Assembly: GCF_005870085.1 (NCBI RefSeq)
Contig: NZ_SZNM01000003.1
Location: 186,001-250,000 of the forward strand
Direction of reading: 5' to 3'
Origin: Aquibacillus sediminis
GTDB taxonomy: Bacteria > Bacillota > Bacilli > Bacillales > Amphibacillaceae
DNA length: 64,000 nt
The position numbers were made by a program, and so were the translations under genes. Shown piece after piece: positions 26,240-33,937 of this stretch; the stretch's first letter is position 1; each line of letters begins with the position of its first letter. The notes under the pieces were generated by a model, which saw only the letters and a program-made list of their open reading frames with translations, searched no databases and was not told the origin of the DNA.

Positions 26240-26773
26240 ATGAATCATCATTATCAATGGAAAGGATACCATCCTTCCTATTGGAACTACCCCTATCCCT
26301 ATACATCCTATCAACCAAGCTCTGGTCAACAACAGCATGGTGAACAACCTGTCCACCAAGAAGAAGTATGGCACGATCAACAACCAAACCATACCAATGA
26401 ATTATTAGAACAGCTGGATAGAATCTATCAAAAACTTAATCAGTTGGAAGAAGAAAACAAGGAAATTAAAGAAGAATTAGCCAATAAAAAAAGTGTTACA
26501 GTAGAGAATGTGAATAATAAAATTCAAGATTTAAATGTGCAAGAGTTATCAGGATCCTTACTGGTTGGATTAAGTTCACTTAGTGATGCGGAGGAGTTAC
26601 AAGAATTACTTGCAGACAATGATCAAGTTTCATTTAACGGTATGGATACTGAAGAGGTTGAAAATAATATCATGAATCAACAAAATGAAGAGGAGACGAT
26701 GAATCAAGACAATCAAAACGGTACAGCAAACTCAGAATCAAATCAGACAACAGATAATAATCCATCCAGCTAG
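26240..26773 (+). CDS. gerPC: spore germination protein GerPC
   Basis: A 177-residue protein. A Tyr/Pro/His-rich N-terminus (residues 1-40) leads to a coiled coil (LLEQLDRIYQKLNQLEEENK). The typical GerPC segment VENVNNKIQDLNVQELSGSL follows, and the tail is acidic and Asn/Gln-rich. It is the last gene of the four-gene germination cluster and has a strong AGGAGGGACACCG ribosome site. Compared with the six-gene gerPABCDEF operon, this cluster is reduced. Confidence 0.85.
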   Translation: MNHHYQWKGYHPSYWNYPYPYTSYQPSSGQQQHGEQPVHQEEVWHDQQPNHTNELLEQLDRIYQKLNQLEEENKEIKEELANKKSVTVENVNNKIQDLNVQELSGSLLVGLSSLSDAEELQELLADNDQVSFNGMDTEEVENNIMNQQNEEETMNQDNQNGTANSESNQTTDNNPSS

Positions 26774-26821
26774 CTTGTACCACCAACAAATATTCATTAA
26801 GCATACCTAAAAGAAATATTT

Positions 26822-26854
26822 AAAGGTTTTCATTATAATGAAAACCTTTTTATT
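26822..26854. terminator. bidirectional terminator between gerPC and cbiO
   Basis: A perfect inverted repeat, AAAGGTTTTCATT / AATGAAAACCTTT, with almost no loop and A/T tails on both sides, placed between convergent genes. Confidence 0.85.
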
Positions 26855-26875
26855 ATACATAGGCGTTCTACTAGA

Positions 26876-27709
26876 TTAATAAATATACTTGTCTTTCTCA
26901 TTAAACATCTTAAACAAGATTCGATAAGCATCTTGTTCATTGATTGGGAGTGCATCAGCATAGTCTGGAACCATTTTAAATGTTCTTGCAATAATAGGTA
27001 AATGCAAATTGGCTTCCTTAATATATGATTCATCAATTAAAAGGCTAATATCTCCAGCAGTTAATAGTTCCCCGTCCTTTAACAGTATGACCATGTCCGC
27101 CCATGAAGCGGCGAAATTCACATCATGAGTAGATAAAAGAATCGTCTTTCCCATATAATTTAACCCTTGTAGTAAACCTGCTACTTCATCTTGTCCAGCA
27201 GGATCCAAAAATGCCATTGGTTCATCTAAAATGACGATATCTGGCCTCATTGATAAAATGCCAGCAATTGCCACTCGTTTCTTTTGACCATAACTTAATT
27301 GATATGGTGGCGTATGTTTATACTCCAACATACCAACATTCCCTAGTGCTGCATGACAAACTTCCTCTACTTCTTCCTCTGTCATATGTAAATTCCGTGG
27401 TCCAAAGGCCACATCATCCCACACTGTTCCAGAAAACACTTGATCGTCAGGATCTTGAAAAACTAACCCAACTTTTCTACGAATGGCTGGCGCACTCTTC
27501 TTTGTAATTTGATCACCCATAATTTTAATCGAACCTTCATCTGGAACTTTTAAACCATTCAAGTGATGTAACAGTGTAGATTTCCCTGCACCATTGGGAC
27601 CTAATAGAGCTACCTTTGCTCCGAGCGGAATTTGTAGACTTAGGTTTTTCAATGCTTCCACACCACTATCATACCGATACGTTACATTGTTAATTTCCAT
27701 CGCATACAT
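26876..27709 (-). CDS. cbiO: ECF transporter ATPase (CbiO type)
   Basis: A 277-residue ABC ATPase. Walker A is GPNGAGKS (about residues 36-43), the Q-loop is VFQDPDDQVFSGTVWDDVAFGP as in CbiO proteins, the signature is LSYGQKKR, Walker B is IVILDEP, and the switch is STHD. The ribosome site AAGGAGGGGAAAAC supports the ATG at 27709. It is encoded 2.1 kb from cbiM and cbiQ, separated by germination genes on the opposite strand. It directly follows the guanidinase-like gene. Confidence 0.9.
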   Translation of the reverse strand: MYAMEINNVTYRYDSGVEALKNLSLQIPLGAKVALLGPNGAGKSTLLHHLNGLKVPDEGSIKIMGDQITKKSAPAIRRKVGLVFQDPDDQVFSGTVWDDVAFGPRNLHMTEEEVEEVCHAALGNVGMLEYKHTPPYQLSYGQKKRVAIAGILSMRPDIVILDEPMAFLDPAGQDEVAGLLQGLNYMGKTILLSTHDVNFAASWADMVILLKDGELLTAGDISLLIDESYIKEANLHLPIIARTFKMVPDYADALPINEQDAYRILFKMFNEKDKYIY

Positions 27710-27745
27710 GTTTTCCCCTCCTTACGTACGTATTTTCTTAACAAG

Positions 27746-27779
27746 AAGGAGTCCCAACAAAGTATCCATGGGACTCCTT
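27746..27779 (-). terminator. hairpin between the guanidinase-like gene and cbiO
   Basis: A 10-bp perfect stem, AAGGAGTCCC / GGGACTCCTT, 9 bp past the stop. No strong T run follows on the minus strand, so read-through into cbiO is possible. Confidence 0.6.
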
Positions 27780-27787
27780 GATCATCA

Positions 27788-28945
27788 TCAAGTAAATTTT
27801 TTACCAAGTTTTCCTTCTCTTACCATTGCTGCCAGCACATCAGCAATCACACGAGTACCTAGTAATGCCGTTTGATCACTTACGTCATATGGCGGTGAAA
27901 CTTCAACAAGTTCCATGCCACACACCCCTTCACTAGCAACACGGTCAATAAACTGCAAACCTTCACGTGGTAGGAATCCACCTGGTTCTGGCCAGCCAGT
28001 TCCTGGTACAAAACCGCTATCAAAGGAATCAATATCAACACTTAAATAGACAGCTTTTGCCCCTCTCCATGCTTTCTCTAAGGCGATATCTGCAACATGA
28101 TCAACACCAAGTCGTTCAATATCCCCCATTGTGATAACGGTAGTATCAAATTTCCGTACATTCTTAACTGCTTCTCTTGGTACTTGCCAACCACCAATTC
28201 CTACTTGGACAAGGTTCGATGGTGGTGCATTTGGGATATTTGTCGCATGGAACCAAGGAGTTGTATGCATCCGTTCATCCATATCTTTCTCTTGTAAATC
28301 TAAGTGACGGTCCATATGGATAATCCCAACTTTGCCATCAACATTATCCGCTAGAGCCCGTAAGCATGGATAGCCGATCGAGTGATCTCCACCCAACATG
28401 ACTGGTAATGTACCTTGCGAAAAAACATGAGATACTGCTCTGTAAATTTGATCAAAGCTTTTTTCTATGTTTGCAATCGTGAATACATCACCGACATCAC
28501 ACATTTTTAATGACTCTTGTAGATCAACACTTTTTTCGTAACTGTACGGCGTATAAAGCTTTGAAATTCGCCGCATCGCCTCAGGTCCGAAACGAGTACC
28601 GGCACGATACGTCGTCCCGATATCAAATGGCACCCCCATGAATGCTACATCATATTCTCCTACTCGCCGGACATCTTCTAAGAATGGAGTCCGTAAAAAT
28701 GTAGGAATACCTCCTTGTGGTGGTCTAGATTCCCTAGAAAAAGTGGAAATCGTTTGGTCCCCTATCGAAGGAGCCCCCTTCAGCCCATATTTCAAGGAAC
28801 GCTCAATCTCTTTCTCCTTTTCAAATTCAGGAATTTTTGCTTCTTTTTCTGCTTTTTCAATACCTAACAAATCTGTGGTCCGATCACTTTCTAACGCTTT
28901 TTTCTGCCGAAAGCTCAAACCGTGATTGTCAAAGAACCCCAACAC
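27788..28945 (-). CDS. arginase/agmatinase-superfamily hydrolase, probable Ni-dependent guanidine hydrolase (GdmH-like)
   Basis: A 385-residue ureohydrolase-fold enzyme, longer than agmatinases (about 300) owing to an N-terminal extension of about 80 residues. Metal ligands are His188 (LGGDHS), Asp212/His214/Asp216 (HMDRHLD) and Asp304/Asp306 (SVDIDSFDSGF). The segments DMDERMHTTPWFHAT and SGFVPGTGWPEPGG replace those of arginases. From memory of the family they fit the guanidinase (GdmH) branch, which uses nickel. Its place beside cbiO and the CbiM/Q genes supports a nickel link. No HypA/HypB-like maturation genes and no guanidine riboswitch are visible here. Confidence 0.7.
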   Translation of the reverse strand: MLGFFDNHGLSFRQKKALESDRTTDLLGIEKAEKEAKIPEFEKEKEIERSLKYGLKGAPSIGDQTISTFSRESRPPQGGIPTFLRTPFLEDVRRVGEYDVAFMGVPFDIGTTYRAGTRFGPEAMRRISKLYTPYSYEKSVDLQESLKMCDVGDVFTIANIEKSFDQIYRAVSHVFSQGTLPVMLGGDHSIGYPCLRALADNVDGKVGIIHMDRHLDLQEKDMDERMHTTPWFHATNIPNAPPSNLVQVGIGGWQVPREAVKNVRKFDTTVITMGDIERLGVDHVADIALEKAWRGAKAVYLSVDIDSFDSGFVPGTGWPEPGGFLPREGLQFIDRVASEGVCGMELVEVSPPYDVSDQTALLGTRVIADVLAAMVREGKLGKKFT

Positions 28946-29020
28946 AACACCTCCTGATCGTCTGAAATTCCAATTGATGTGGGTGTTTTCATCATTCGGT
29001 TCATTATATTCATTTGTTTA

Positions 29021-29638
29021 TTATTCATGACTCTCTTGATTCATTTCTTCTAGATCATGGACGTCCAATTTTTGTCGTGTCTCCTTTGAACGAATCAACC
29101 GATGTAACAAAATATATAAGTAACCGTGATGATAAGAGGCATCAATTTTGTCGTGACGAGCCGGGTATGGTAACTGAACTTTTCGCATAACTGGTCCTTG
29201 ATAGAGCTCCATATGAATCGGGCTGAATCCTTTATGATCAATTCCGACTGTCCCGACAAGTTCTAGTGTTTTATCGTATACATCAATTTCAACATCTTCT
29301 AAGTTCAGGCCAGGCACCCTAAAAATACACAATAGCTCGTTCTCCGATTCACAAATATTGACCTTTATACCTGAACCATTACTAACTTTATTTCCGTTAT
29401 TATTATTATTGTTGTTATTTCCGTTTTCTTCCTCTTCTAGAAAATCAAAGCTTGCAAAAAAATCTTCACCAAGGAAGTTTGGCAATTTTTCATTCCATTT
29501 TTTCGGCCAATACTTATTCAAGTTCCCCTCTCCTTTCCACCCATTTATCCTTAGTTTAGTGATAAAAGTGGAGAGGTGTGCCTGTATAGTTTTTAAAATT
29601 TTTTTAATCCCACCAGTGTAGATTTTCTTCATCCCCAT
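29021..29638 (-). CDS. Hsp20/alpha-crystallin-like protein with poly-Asn linker
   Basis: A 205-residue protein. The N-terminal half is basic and aromatic (WKGEGNLNKYWPKKWNEKLP). A run of about eight Asn residues (encoded near 29396-29425) forms a linker. The C-terminal half (residues 95-185) resembles an alpha-crystallin domain: LLCIFRVPGLNLEDVEIDVY, MRKVQLPYPARHDKIDASYH, GYLYILLHR. Similar Hsp20-like proteins occur in Bacillus spore coats, so a coat or chaperone role is possible. The start could be the ATG at 29638 or the one two codons later. Confidence 0.65.
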   Translation of the reverse strand: MGMKKIYTGGIKKILKTIQAHLSTFITKLRINGWKGEGNLNKYWPKKWNEKLPNFLGEDFFASFDFLEEEENGNNNNNNNNGNKVSNGSGIKVNICESENELLCIFRVPGLNLEDVEIDVYDKTLELVGTVGIDHKGFSPIHMELYQGPVMRKVQLPYPARHDKIDASYHHGYLYILLHRLIRSKETRQKLDVHDLEEMNQESHE

Positions 29639-29670
29639 TTATCTTGTTTCGTTTCTACTTCATATTCGCA

Positions 29671-29693
29671 TTGGGGGTGACTGCCAGTTGAGA
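29671..29693. repeat. partial copy of the stem-loop repeat
   Basis: TTGGGGGTGACTGCCAGTT resembles the right half of the element at 17756-17859 (GTGGGGGACTTACTGCCAGTT). No left arm is visible. Confidence 0.35.
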
Positions 29694-29803
29694 GGGTAAG
29701 GACTTGGCAATCCTAGAAGTGAATTTGTAATAACACGATTAGCTCAAACATAAACTAACTAGATACATAGAATAAAAAACTAGTAAAGGGGTTTTAAGAA
29801 GCA

Positions 29804-30103
29804 ATGGAAGCAAAGGTTGCACGGTTAGAACAACGGATTAGCCAAGTGGAACAAGACAACAAACAATTATCACGCTCACTCCAAGGTTTACAGGCCGAGC
29901 TTGACCTAGCACTAAAAAAAACAGTAGAATCTGCGCAACAAACTGCTGCACCCGAACTAAATAAAGTGAATTATTTACAAGAGGTAAATGAACAAATGTT
30001 TCAACAAAATGTTCGTTTACGTGAATTGATCGAAAAATGTATGGATACAAACACCGTTCCGACACAGGATATGTATTATCAGGCCTTGAAGGAAAATCAT
30101 TAA
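29804..30103 (+). CDS. small coiled-coil protein, unknown
   Basis: A 99-residue protein with heptad-patterned helices in residues 3-40 (KVARLEQRISQVEQDNKQLS) and again near 55-80. It has no signal or membrane segment and ends QDMYYQALKENH. A weak ribosome site (AAAGGGG, somewhat far) precedes the ATG. I do not recognise the family, though spore and cell-division coiled coils look alike at this level. Confidence 0.55.
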   Translation: MEAKVARLEQRISQVEQDNKQLSRSLQGLQAELDLALKKTVESAQQTAAPELNKVNYLQEVNEQMFQQNVRLRELIEKCMDTNTVPTQDMYYQALKENH

Positions 30104-30150
30104 TGGAGTAAAACTTCACTCAGTGGGGGTTTTTTGCTCTTCCCCCTGAG

Positions 30151-30242
30151 TGTTAGTTGAACCATTCGGGGGGTTAGCGTCCGTCTACTCCCACTTAAAC
30201 ATTTCGTTTCACTTCATGTTTTGAAGTGGGAGTTTTACGGAT
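30151..30242. repeat. stem-loop repeat element (copy 2)
   Basis: Starts TGTTAGTTGAAC like copy 1. The stem is ACTCCCACTT (30187-30196) against AAGTGGGAGT (30224-30233), extended by CCGT/ACGG (30181-30184, 30237-30240). Confidence 0.55.
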
Positions 30243-30306
30243 GGTTGCACTGTTATCGTATGGATAACCCATCAAAAACTAGTGTTAAATATCAACAAGT
30301 TGATTG

Positions 30307-30789
30307 TTAGTCATGTTTATCACTACTTACTTTAGCCAATCCAATGGCTAAATTCTTCTTAAGAATATCGGATACTAACTGATCATCTTTTTGTTCACAA
30401 TTGATAATTAAAATGACTTCTCCATTATTCTGATTGTCTTTTTTCATCAGCCGAATTTTTTTATCCTTGTTCTTCAGTTTAAATGAGATAATCTCAAATA
30501 GTAAACCAATTAAAATACCACTACCTGCGCCAATCAATCCCCAATAAATAGCTCCTAATTCCCATTCAAATCCCTTGCTAGCAAAAATCGTAGATAAAAT
30601 CACCGCTAAAGCAAAACCGGAGTCTAGAAACGAACGACCATCTGATTGTGTTAGAGAATCTAAAACGGTAGCTTCTTTATTTACTTTTTTTAATGGCACT
30701 GCAAACATATCTGTTATCCCATTTTTCTGAAGTTCGCTTATTCCGACTTCTAGATACGTTGAGTGTTCAAAGCTTGCAAAGATTTGCAT
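30307..30789 (-). CDS. hypothetical membrane protein
   Basis: A 160-residue protein. A soluble start (MQIFASFEHSTYLEVGISEL) is reminiscent of a small ferredoxin-like domain. It is followed by two membrane helices (DSGFALAVILSTIFASKGF and AIYWGLIGAGSGILIGLLFE), then a charged soluble end with ILIINCEQKDDQLVSDILKK. Its ATG overlaps the stop of the upstream gene (TAATG), so the pair is translationally coupled. I do not recognise the family. Confidence 0.65.
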   Translation of the reverse strand: MQIFASFEHSTYLEVGISELQKNGITDMFAVPLKKVNKEATVLDSLTQSDGRSFLDSGFALAVILSTIFASKGFEWELGAIYWGLIGAGSGILIGLLFEIISFKLKNKDKKIRLMKKDNQNNGEVILIINCEQKDDQLVSDILKKNLAIGLAKVSSDKHD

Positions 30790-31571
30790 TACTCGACCAA
30801 TCTCCCTTTATTTATTTTAAAATCCGAGGGCTGAAAATTCTTTTCCAAATACTCTGCTTGTTCTTTTATAAACAATTTATTTAATTCAACAGTATCACTA
30901 TAGGATTGATAAACCGTAAAGAAATAAAAGGAAGGAAGAAATAGAAGCCATTGCTTGTTTAAGACTTCGGTTGATCTTTCAAAATGTCCCTGTACTAAAT
31001 AGATAAATCCCTCCATAAAGTTTGAGTTATATATAAAAATAACGGTCCATAGAAGAGTAAAAAAGCTTGCTAATATCCTGTGTTGATAAAATTGGCCTAA
31101 ACTTGGAATAAATAAAGCCCAAATTAAAGCATAAAGCGGACTTCTTTTATCCAGGAAATTAATTCCTGTACTATTAATTTCATACTTCCTTATTGGTGCT
31201 TGTTTACTTTCACTTATTTTATACTCTTTATTTAGTCCAACTGCCCCTCGATAACTATCCCATATTCCAAATAAATACACGGGAATGTATAAAAGCAATA
31301 GCTTAGGATTCAAAACCTCATTTGCCTGTTGAATATTTCCCATAAATGAATAAACCATAGCAGCATTTATTTTAGAATGCGTATTAATAAAAATTTCCCA
31401 GATTATTAAACCAATGCCACGAAAATTATGACCAAGTAAAATATGGCCAAAACCCGGGAAAGCTACTGACCACCATGCAATTATGTAAGGTTTTCTTAAA
31501 TGAAGTATAGTTGTATCAAAAATGCTCAGGAAATCTCTTGGAAGAACTCTTCTCTTCGATCCTGTTTTCAT
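30789..31571 (-). CDS. membrane protein with internal duplication, unknown
   Basis: A 260-residue protein made of two related halves. The first contains YIIAWWSVAFPGFGHILLGH ... ANEVLNPKLLLLYIPVYLFG ... YRGAVGLNKEY. The second contains LYALIWALFIPSLGQFYQHR ... STEVLNKQWLLFLPSFYFFT ... YSDTVELNKLF. Each half has about three hydrophobic segments with the motif P(G/S)xG(H/Q). The function is unknown. It is coupled to the next gene by a one-base overlap. Confidence 0.7.
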   Translation of the reverse strand: MKTGSKRRVLPRDFLSIFDTTILHLRKPYIIAWWSVAFPGFGHILLGHNFRGIGLIIWEIFINTHSKINAAMVYSFMGNIQQANEVLNPKLLLLYIPVYLFGIWDSYRGAVGLNKEYKISESKQAPIRKYEINSTGINFLDKRSPLYALIWALFIPSLGQFYQHRILASFFTLLWTVIFIYNSNFMEGFIYLVQGHFERSTEVLNKQWLLFLPSFYFFTVYQSYSDTVELNKLFIKEQAEYLEKNFQPSDFKINKGRLVE

Positions 31572-32233
31572 TGGAAATATTCCTTCTTTCTTTTGTTACG
31601 TTTGAAATATTTTTTCTGTCCTAAAAAATAACTGTCCATATTTTTCTACTAATTAAATTACTTATTCATTTAGTCGTTAATTAATGAAGCGGATTGGAGC
31701 CGTAATCCGTTTTAGCATCTGAATTCAAAAAGTAAATAGATTTTTTGTACGCCTGTTAAACAGATTGCTATTTACAATGTCAATACAGGAGTTAAAAAGC
31801 AATAATGTTGTTATACCAATAAAAATAGGAGTACGAAACGCAATGCGGTTTGTACTCCTAATAGTGTGTGATTTATTGTTTCACCCTAGAACTGAGCCAG
31901 TTAGTTGGCAGTTAGACTAAACTTTATTCTTATCCTGCAATCTGAAAACTTTCGTCTTACCCCATCCACATTCCCCAAACAAAGATGGACCATAATGAAA
32001 TTGGAATACTATAAGAGCACTTGTAATTAGATAAAAAACAAACAATTTCTTTTTGTGATTATTTCGAAAAACAAATTGTAGAGGAATAAGAGATACTCAT
32101 CAGCACATTTGGGTTTAATAGTCTTATTTCCATTTTCCCCAATAGTGCTGTACTAGTAAAATAACGAAATATCTGTACTAACAAAAAACACCAAACCTCT
32201 TATAATTGTAGAAGTTCAGCGTCTTTGTACTAG
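31572..32233. other. non-coding interval with one terminator-like hairpin
   Basis: About 660 bp without a supportable gene. A hairpin, AGGAGTAC / GTACTCCT (31827-31859), has a T-rich tract on the minus strand and could end transcripts from the tRNA gene. The segment nearest 31571 should hold the promoter of the membrane-protein pair. Confidence 0.5.
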
Positions 32234-32306
32234 TGATTCCGATTGGGCTCGAACCAACGACCTCATGCCTGTCAAGCATGCGCTCTCCCAGCTGAGCTAC
32301 GGAATC
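32234..32306 (-). tRNA. tRNA-Val (anticodon GAC)
   Basis: On the minus strand a full cloverleaf is visible: acceptor GATTCCG / CGGAATC, D-arm GCTC...GAGC, anticodon stem CATGC / GCATG enclosing TTGACAG (anticodon GAC, reading Val GUC/GUU), and T-arm with GGTTCGAGCC. The discriminator base is A. CCA is not encoded. It stands alone, away from any rRNA cluster. Confidence 0.95.
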
Positions 32307-32524
32307 GTGTTATAAATTTGTAATGGACACTATAAATATAATGATAAATTCGGAATTTGTCAACAGATTATGTCCTCTTTAATCATTTATATAGAAATAA
32401 TTTTAACTAATGGATGGAAAGCATACAAAATTTTTTTATTAAATTAGGACAGAACCCCTGTGGAACAGAGGACGAGATGGTTGAATATCATGGTGGTGAA
32501 AGATGTTGAAAGGAGTTATTGGAA

Positions 32525-32908
32525 ATGAATGAAAACTATCAAGAATTTCAACCAAATGAACCTCAACTAAGACATGTACACGATCAATGCCGTCATTACT
32601 TGCACCACCACGTCTTAGCAACACAAACAGATGGTACATCGTTTGATGGTATTATTTTGAATGTAGAAGCAGACCAAGTAGTGATATTAGTTGGTGAGGA
32701 TGTAATGGACCGCAATCAGGAAACAGGTTTTGACCAATACGGGGGCTATGGTGACGATCGTCAACCTAGAAGATATCGTCGTTATCGTCCGAGAAGATTT
32801 CCTTTAGCGTCACTAGCAACATTAGCGTTGCTTCCATATGCATTCGGCGCTTTTGCTCCTTACCCTTATTATGCGCCATACCCTTACCCTCCATATCCTT
32901 ACTATTAA
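32525..32908 (+). CDS. small Arg/Tyr/Pro-rich protein, possible coat-associated protein
   Basis: A 127-residue protein. The ATG at 32525 is best placed relative to AAAGGAG (a TTG at 32519 is also in frame). Residues 15-55 (HVHDQCRHYLHHHVLATQTD, then GTSFDGIILNVEADQVVILV) look like a small beta-barrel (Sm/SH3-like) domain. An Arg-rich stretch (RQPRRYRRYRPRRF) and a Tyr/Pro tail (PYPYYAPYPYPPYPYY) follow. The composition resembles Bacillus coat proteins, but I do not recognise the family. A clear terminator follows. Confidence 0.65.
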   Translation: MNENYQEFQPNEPQLRHVHDQCRHYLHHHVLATQTDGTSFDGIILNVEADQVVILVGEDVMDRNQETGFDQYGGYGDDRQPRRYRRYRPRRFPLASLATLALLPYAFGAFAPYPYYAPYPYPPYPYY

Positions 32909-32915
32909 TCAATAG

Positions 32916-32947
32916 AGGCCAATTCAACTGTTGAATTGGCCTTTTTA
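32916..32947 (+). terminator. terminator after the Tyr/Pro-rich protein gene
   Basis: AGGCCAATTCAA / TTGAATTGGCCT with a 3-base loop and a T5 tract, 8 bp after the stop. Confidence 0.9.
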
Positions 32948-33230
32948 CCGTTTCTACATCTAGTAATTGTCCACACGCAAACGTTCCAACTGAGACAACA
33001 AACCTGTCCCCATGTCCCATGGTAACATTTTTGAAACAGTTGTTACATTGGTCCCAGTTATAACCTTTGGAACCAGTATATGGCATTTTTTGCTGGGTGG
33101 AATTTATTGCCATACCAAAATTCTTGCTTACAAGGACAAGCTGCTCCACTATTACTAGGTTAATAGGAATTTTTTGGGTAATGATTAACTATGTTACAAC
33201 TGCTAATCTCTTATTTGTACCAATTAACCA
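32948..33230. other. non-coding interval upstream of the sleB-like gene
   Basis: No convincing gene. It holds TGTCCCCATGTCCCAT at 33005-33020, related to GTCCCCGTGTCCCAT at 33924-33938 on the far side of the next gene. The promoter of the LysM-SleB gene should lie near its right end. Confidence 0.4.
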
Positions 33231-33244
33231 AGGAGGTTATCAGT

Positions 33245-33835
33245 TTGAAAACATTCAAAAAAGTACTATTAACCGTAACATTATCAGTTAGTATGCTAGT
33301 TCTGCCACTTCAGGCGGATGCTGCTTCTTATAAAGTACAAACAGGGGATTCTTTCTGGGGTATTGCTAATGAGTATGGCGTTCCTCTACCATTATTACAA
33401 AAATCGAATAACCGCACAGATAGTCTACTATATCCAGGAGAAACATTAGTGGTTCCGGATAGTACCGTTTCTCAAGCAGAGAAAGAATTATTAGCAAAAC
33501 TTGTTCATGCCGAAGCAAAAGGTGAATCTTATGCAGGTAAAGTTGCGGTTGCAACAGTAGTATTAAATCGTGTAGATCATCAAGAATTTCCAGATACAAT
33601 TAAAGACGTAATTTATGAACGTTCCGGTGGTCATTACGCATTTTCACCTGTAGAAAATGGAGCAATTAATGAAACGCCAGATGCTGAAGCAGAAAAAGCA
33701 GTTAATGAAGCACTTGCTTTCAGAGGAATGGGACAAGGCTCGATCTACTTCTATAACCCTGAAACAGCAACAAGTGACTGGATTCGTACTCGTGAAGTGA
33801 CGGTTACGATTGGTAATCACGTGTTTGCAAAATAA
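33245..33835 (+). CDS. LysM-SleB cell wall hydrolase (SleB/YkvT type)
   Basis: A 196-residue exported protein. The TTG at 33245 follows CAAGGAGGTTATCAGT and begins a signal peptide (LLTVTLSVSMLVLPLQADAA). A LysM domain (YKVQTGDSFWGIANEYGVPL ... LYPGETLVVP) binds peptidoglycan. A SleB/CwlJ hydrolase domain (ELLAKLVHAEAKGESYAGKV ... IYFYNPETATSDWI) follows. In sporeformers this enzyme class lyses spore cortex (muramic-lactam-containing peptidoglycan) or acts in the vegetative wall. The single LysM and its spacing resemble YkvT more than SleB. Confidence 0.88.
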   Translation: MKTFKKVLLTVTLSVSMLVLPLQADAASYKVQTGDSFWGIANEYGVPLPLLQKSNNRTDSLLYPGETLVVPDSTVSQAEKELLAKLVHAEAKGESYAGKVAVATVVLNRVDHQEFPDTIKDVIYERSGGHYAFSPVENGAINETPDAEAEKAVNEALAFRGMGQGSIYFYNPETATSDWIRTREVTVTIGNHVFAK

Positions 33836-33842
33836 TGAAGAG

Positions 33843-33874
33843 ATGGCTTAGCATAAGATGCTAAGCCATTTTTG
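33843..33874 (+). terminator. terminator after the LysM-SleB gene
   Basis: A perfect 12-bp stem, ATGGCTTAGCAT / ATGCTAAGCCAT, with a 3-base loop, followed by TTTTT. Confidence 0.9.
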
Positions 33875-33937
33875 GTTTGAACTTATTCGATCGATCTATC
33901 TTCGAACACCTCATCCAGAACAAGTCCCCGTGTCCCA

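Noticed and set aside
28946-29020. Guanidine riboswitch before the guanidinase-like gene
   Set aside because: The 75-bp gap has no ACGR-loop hairpin pair or other guanidine-class signature. A promoter further upstream cannot be excluded.
32766-33149. 127-codon minus-strand frame with a CxxC motif
   Set aside because: It runs antisense through the Tyr/Pro-rich protein gene and its terminator. The upstream part could be an old fragment but no family is recognisable.
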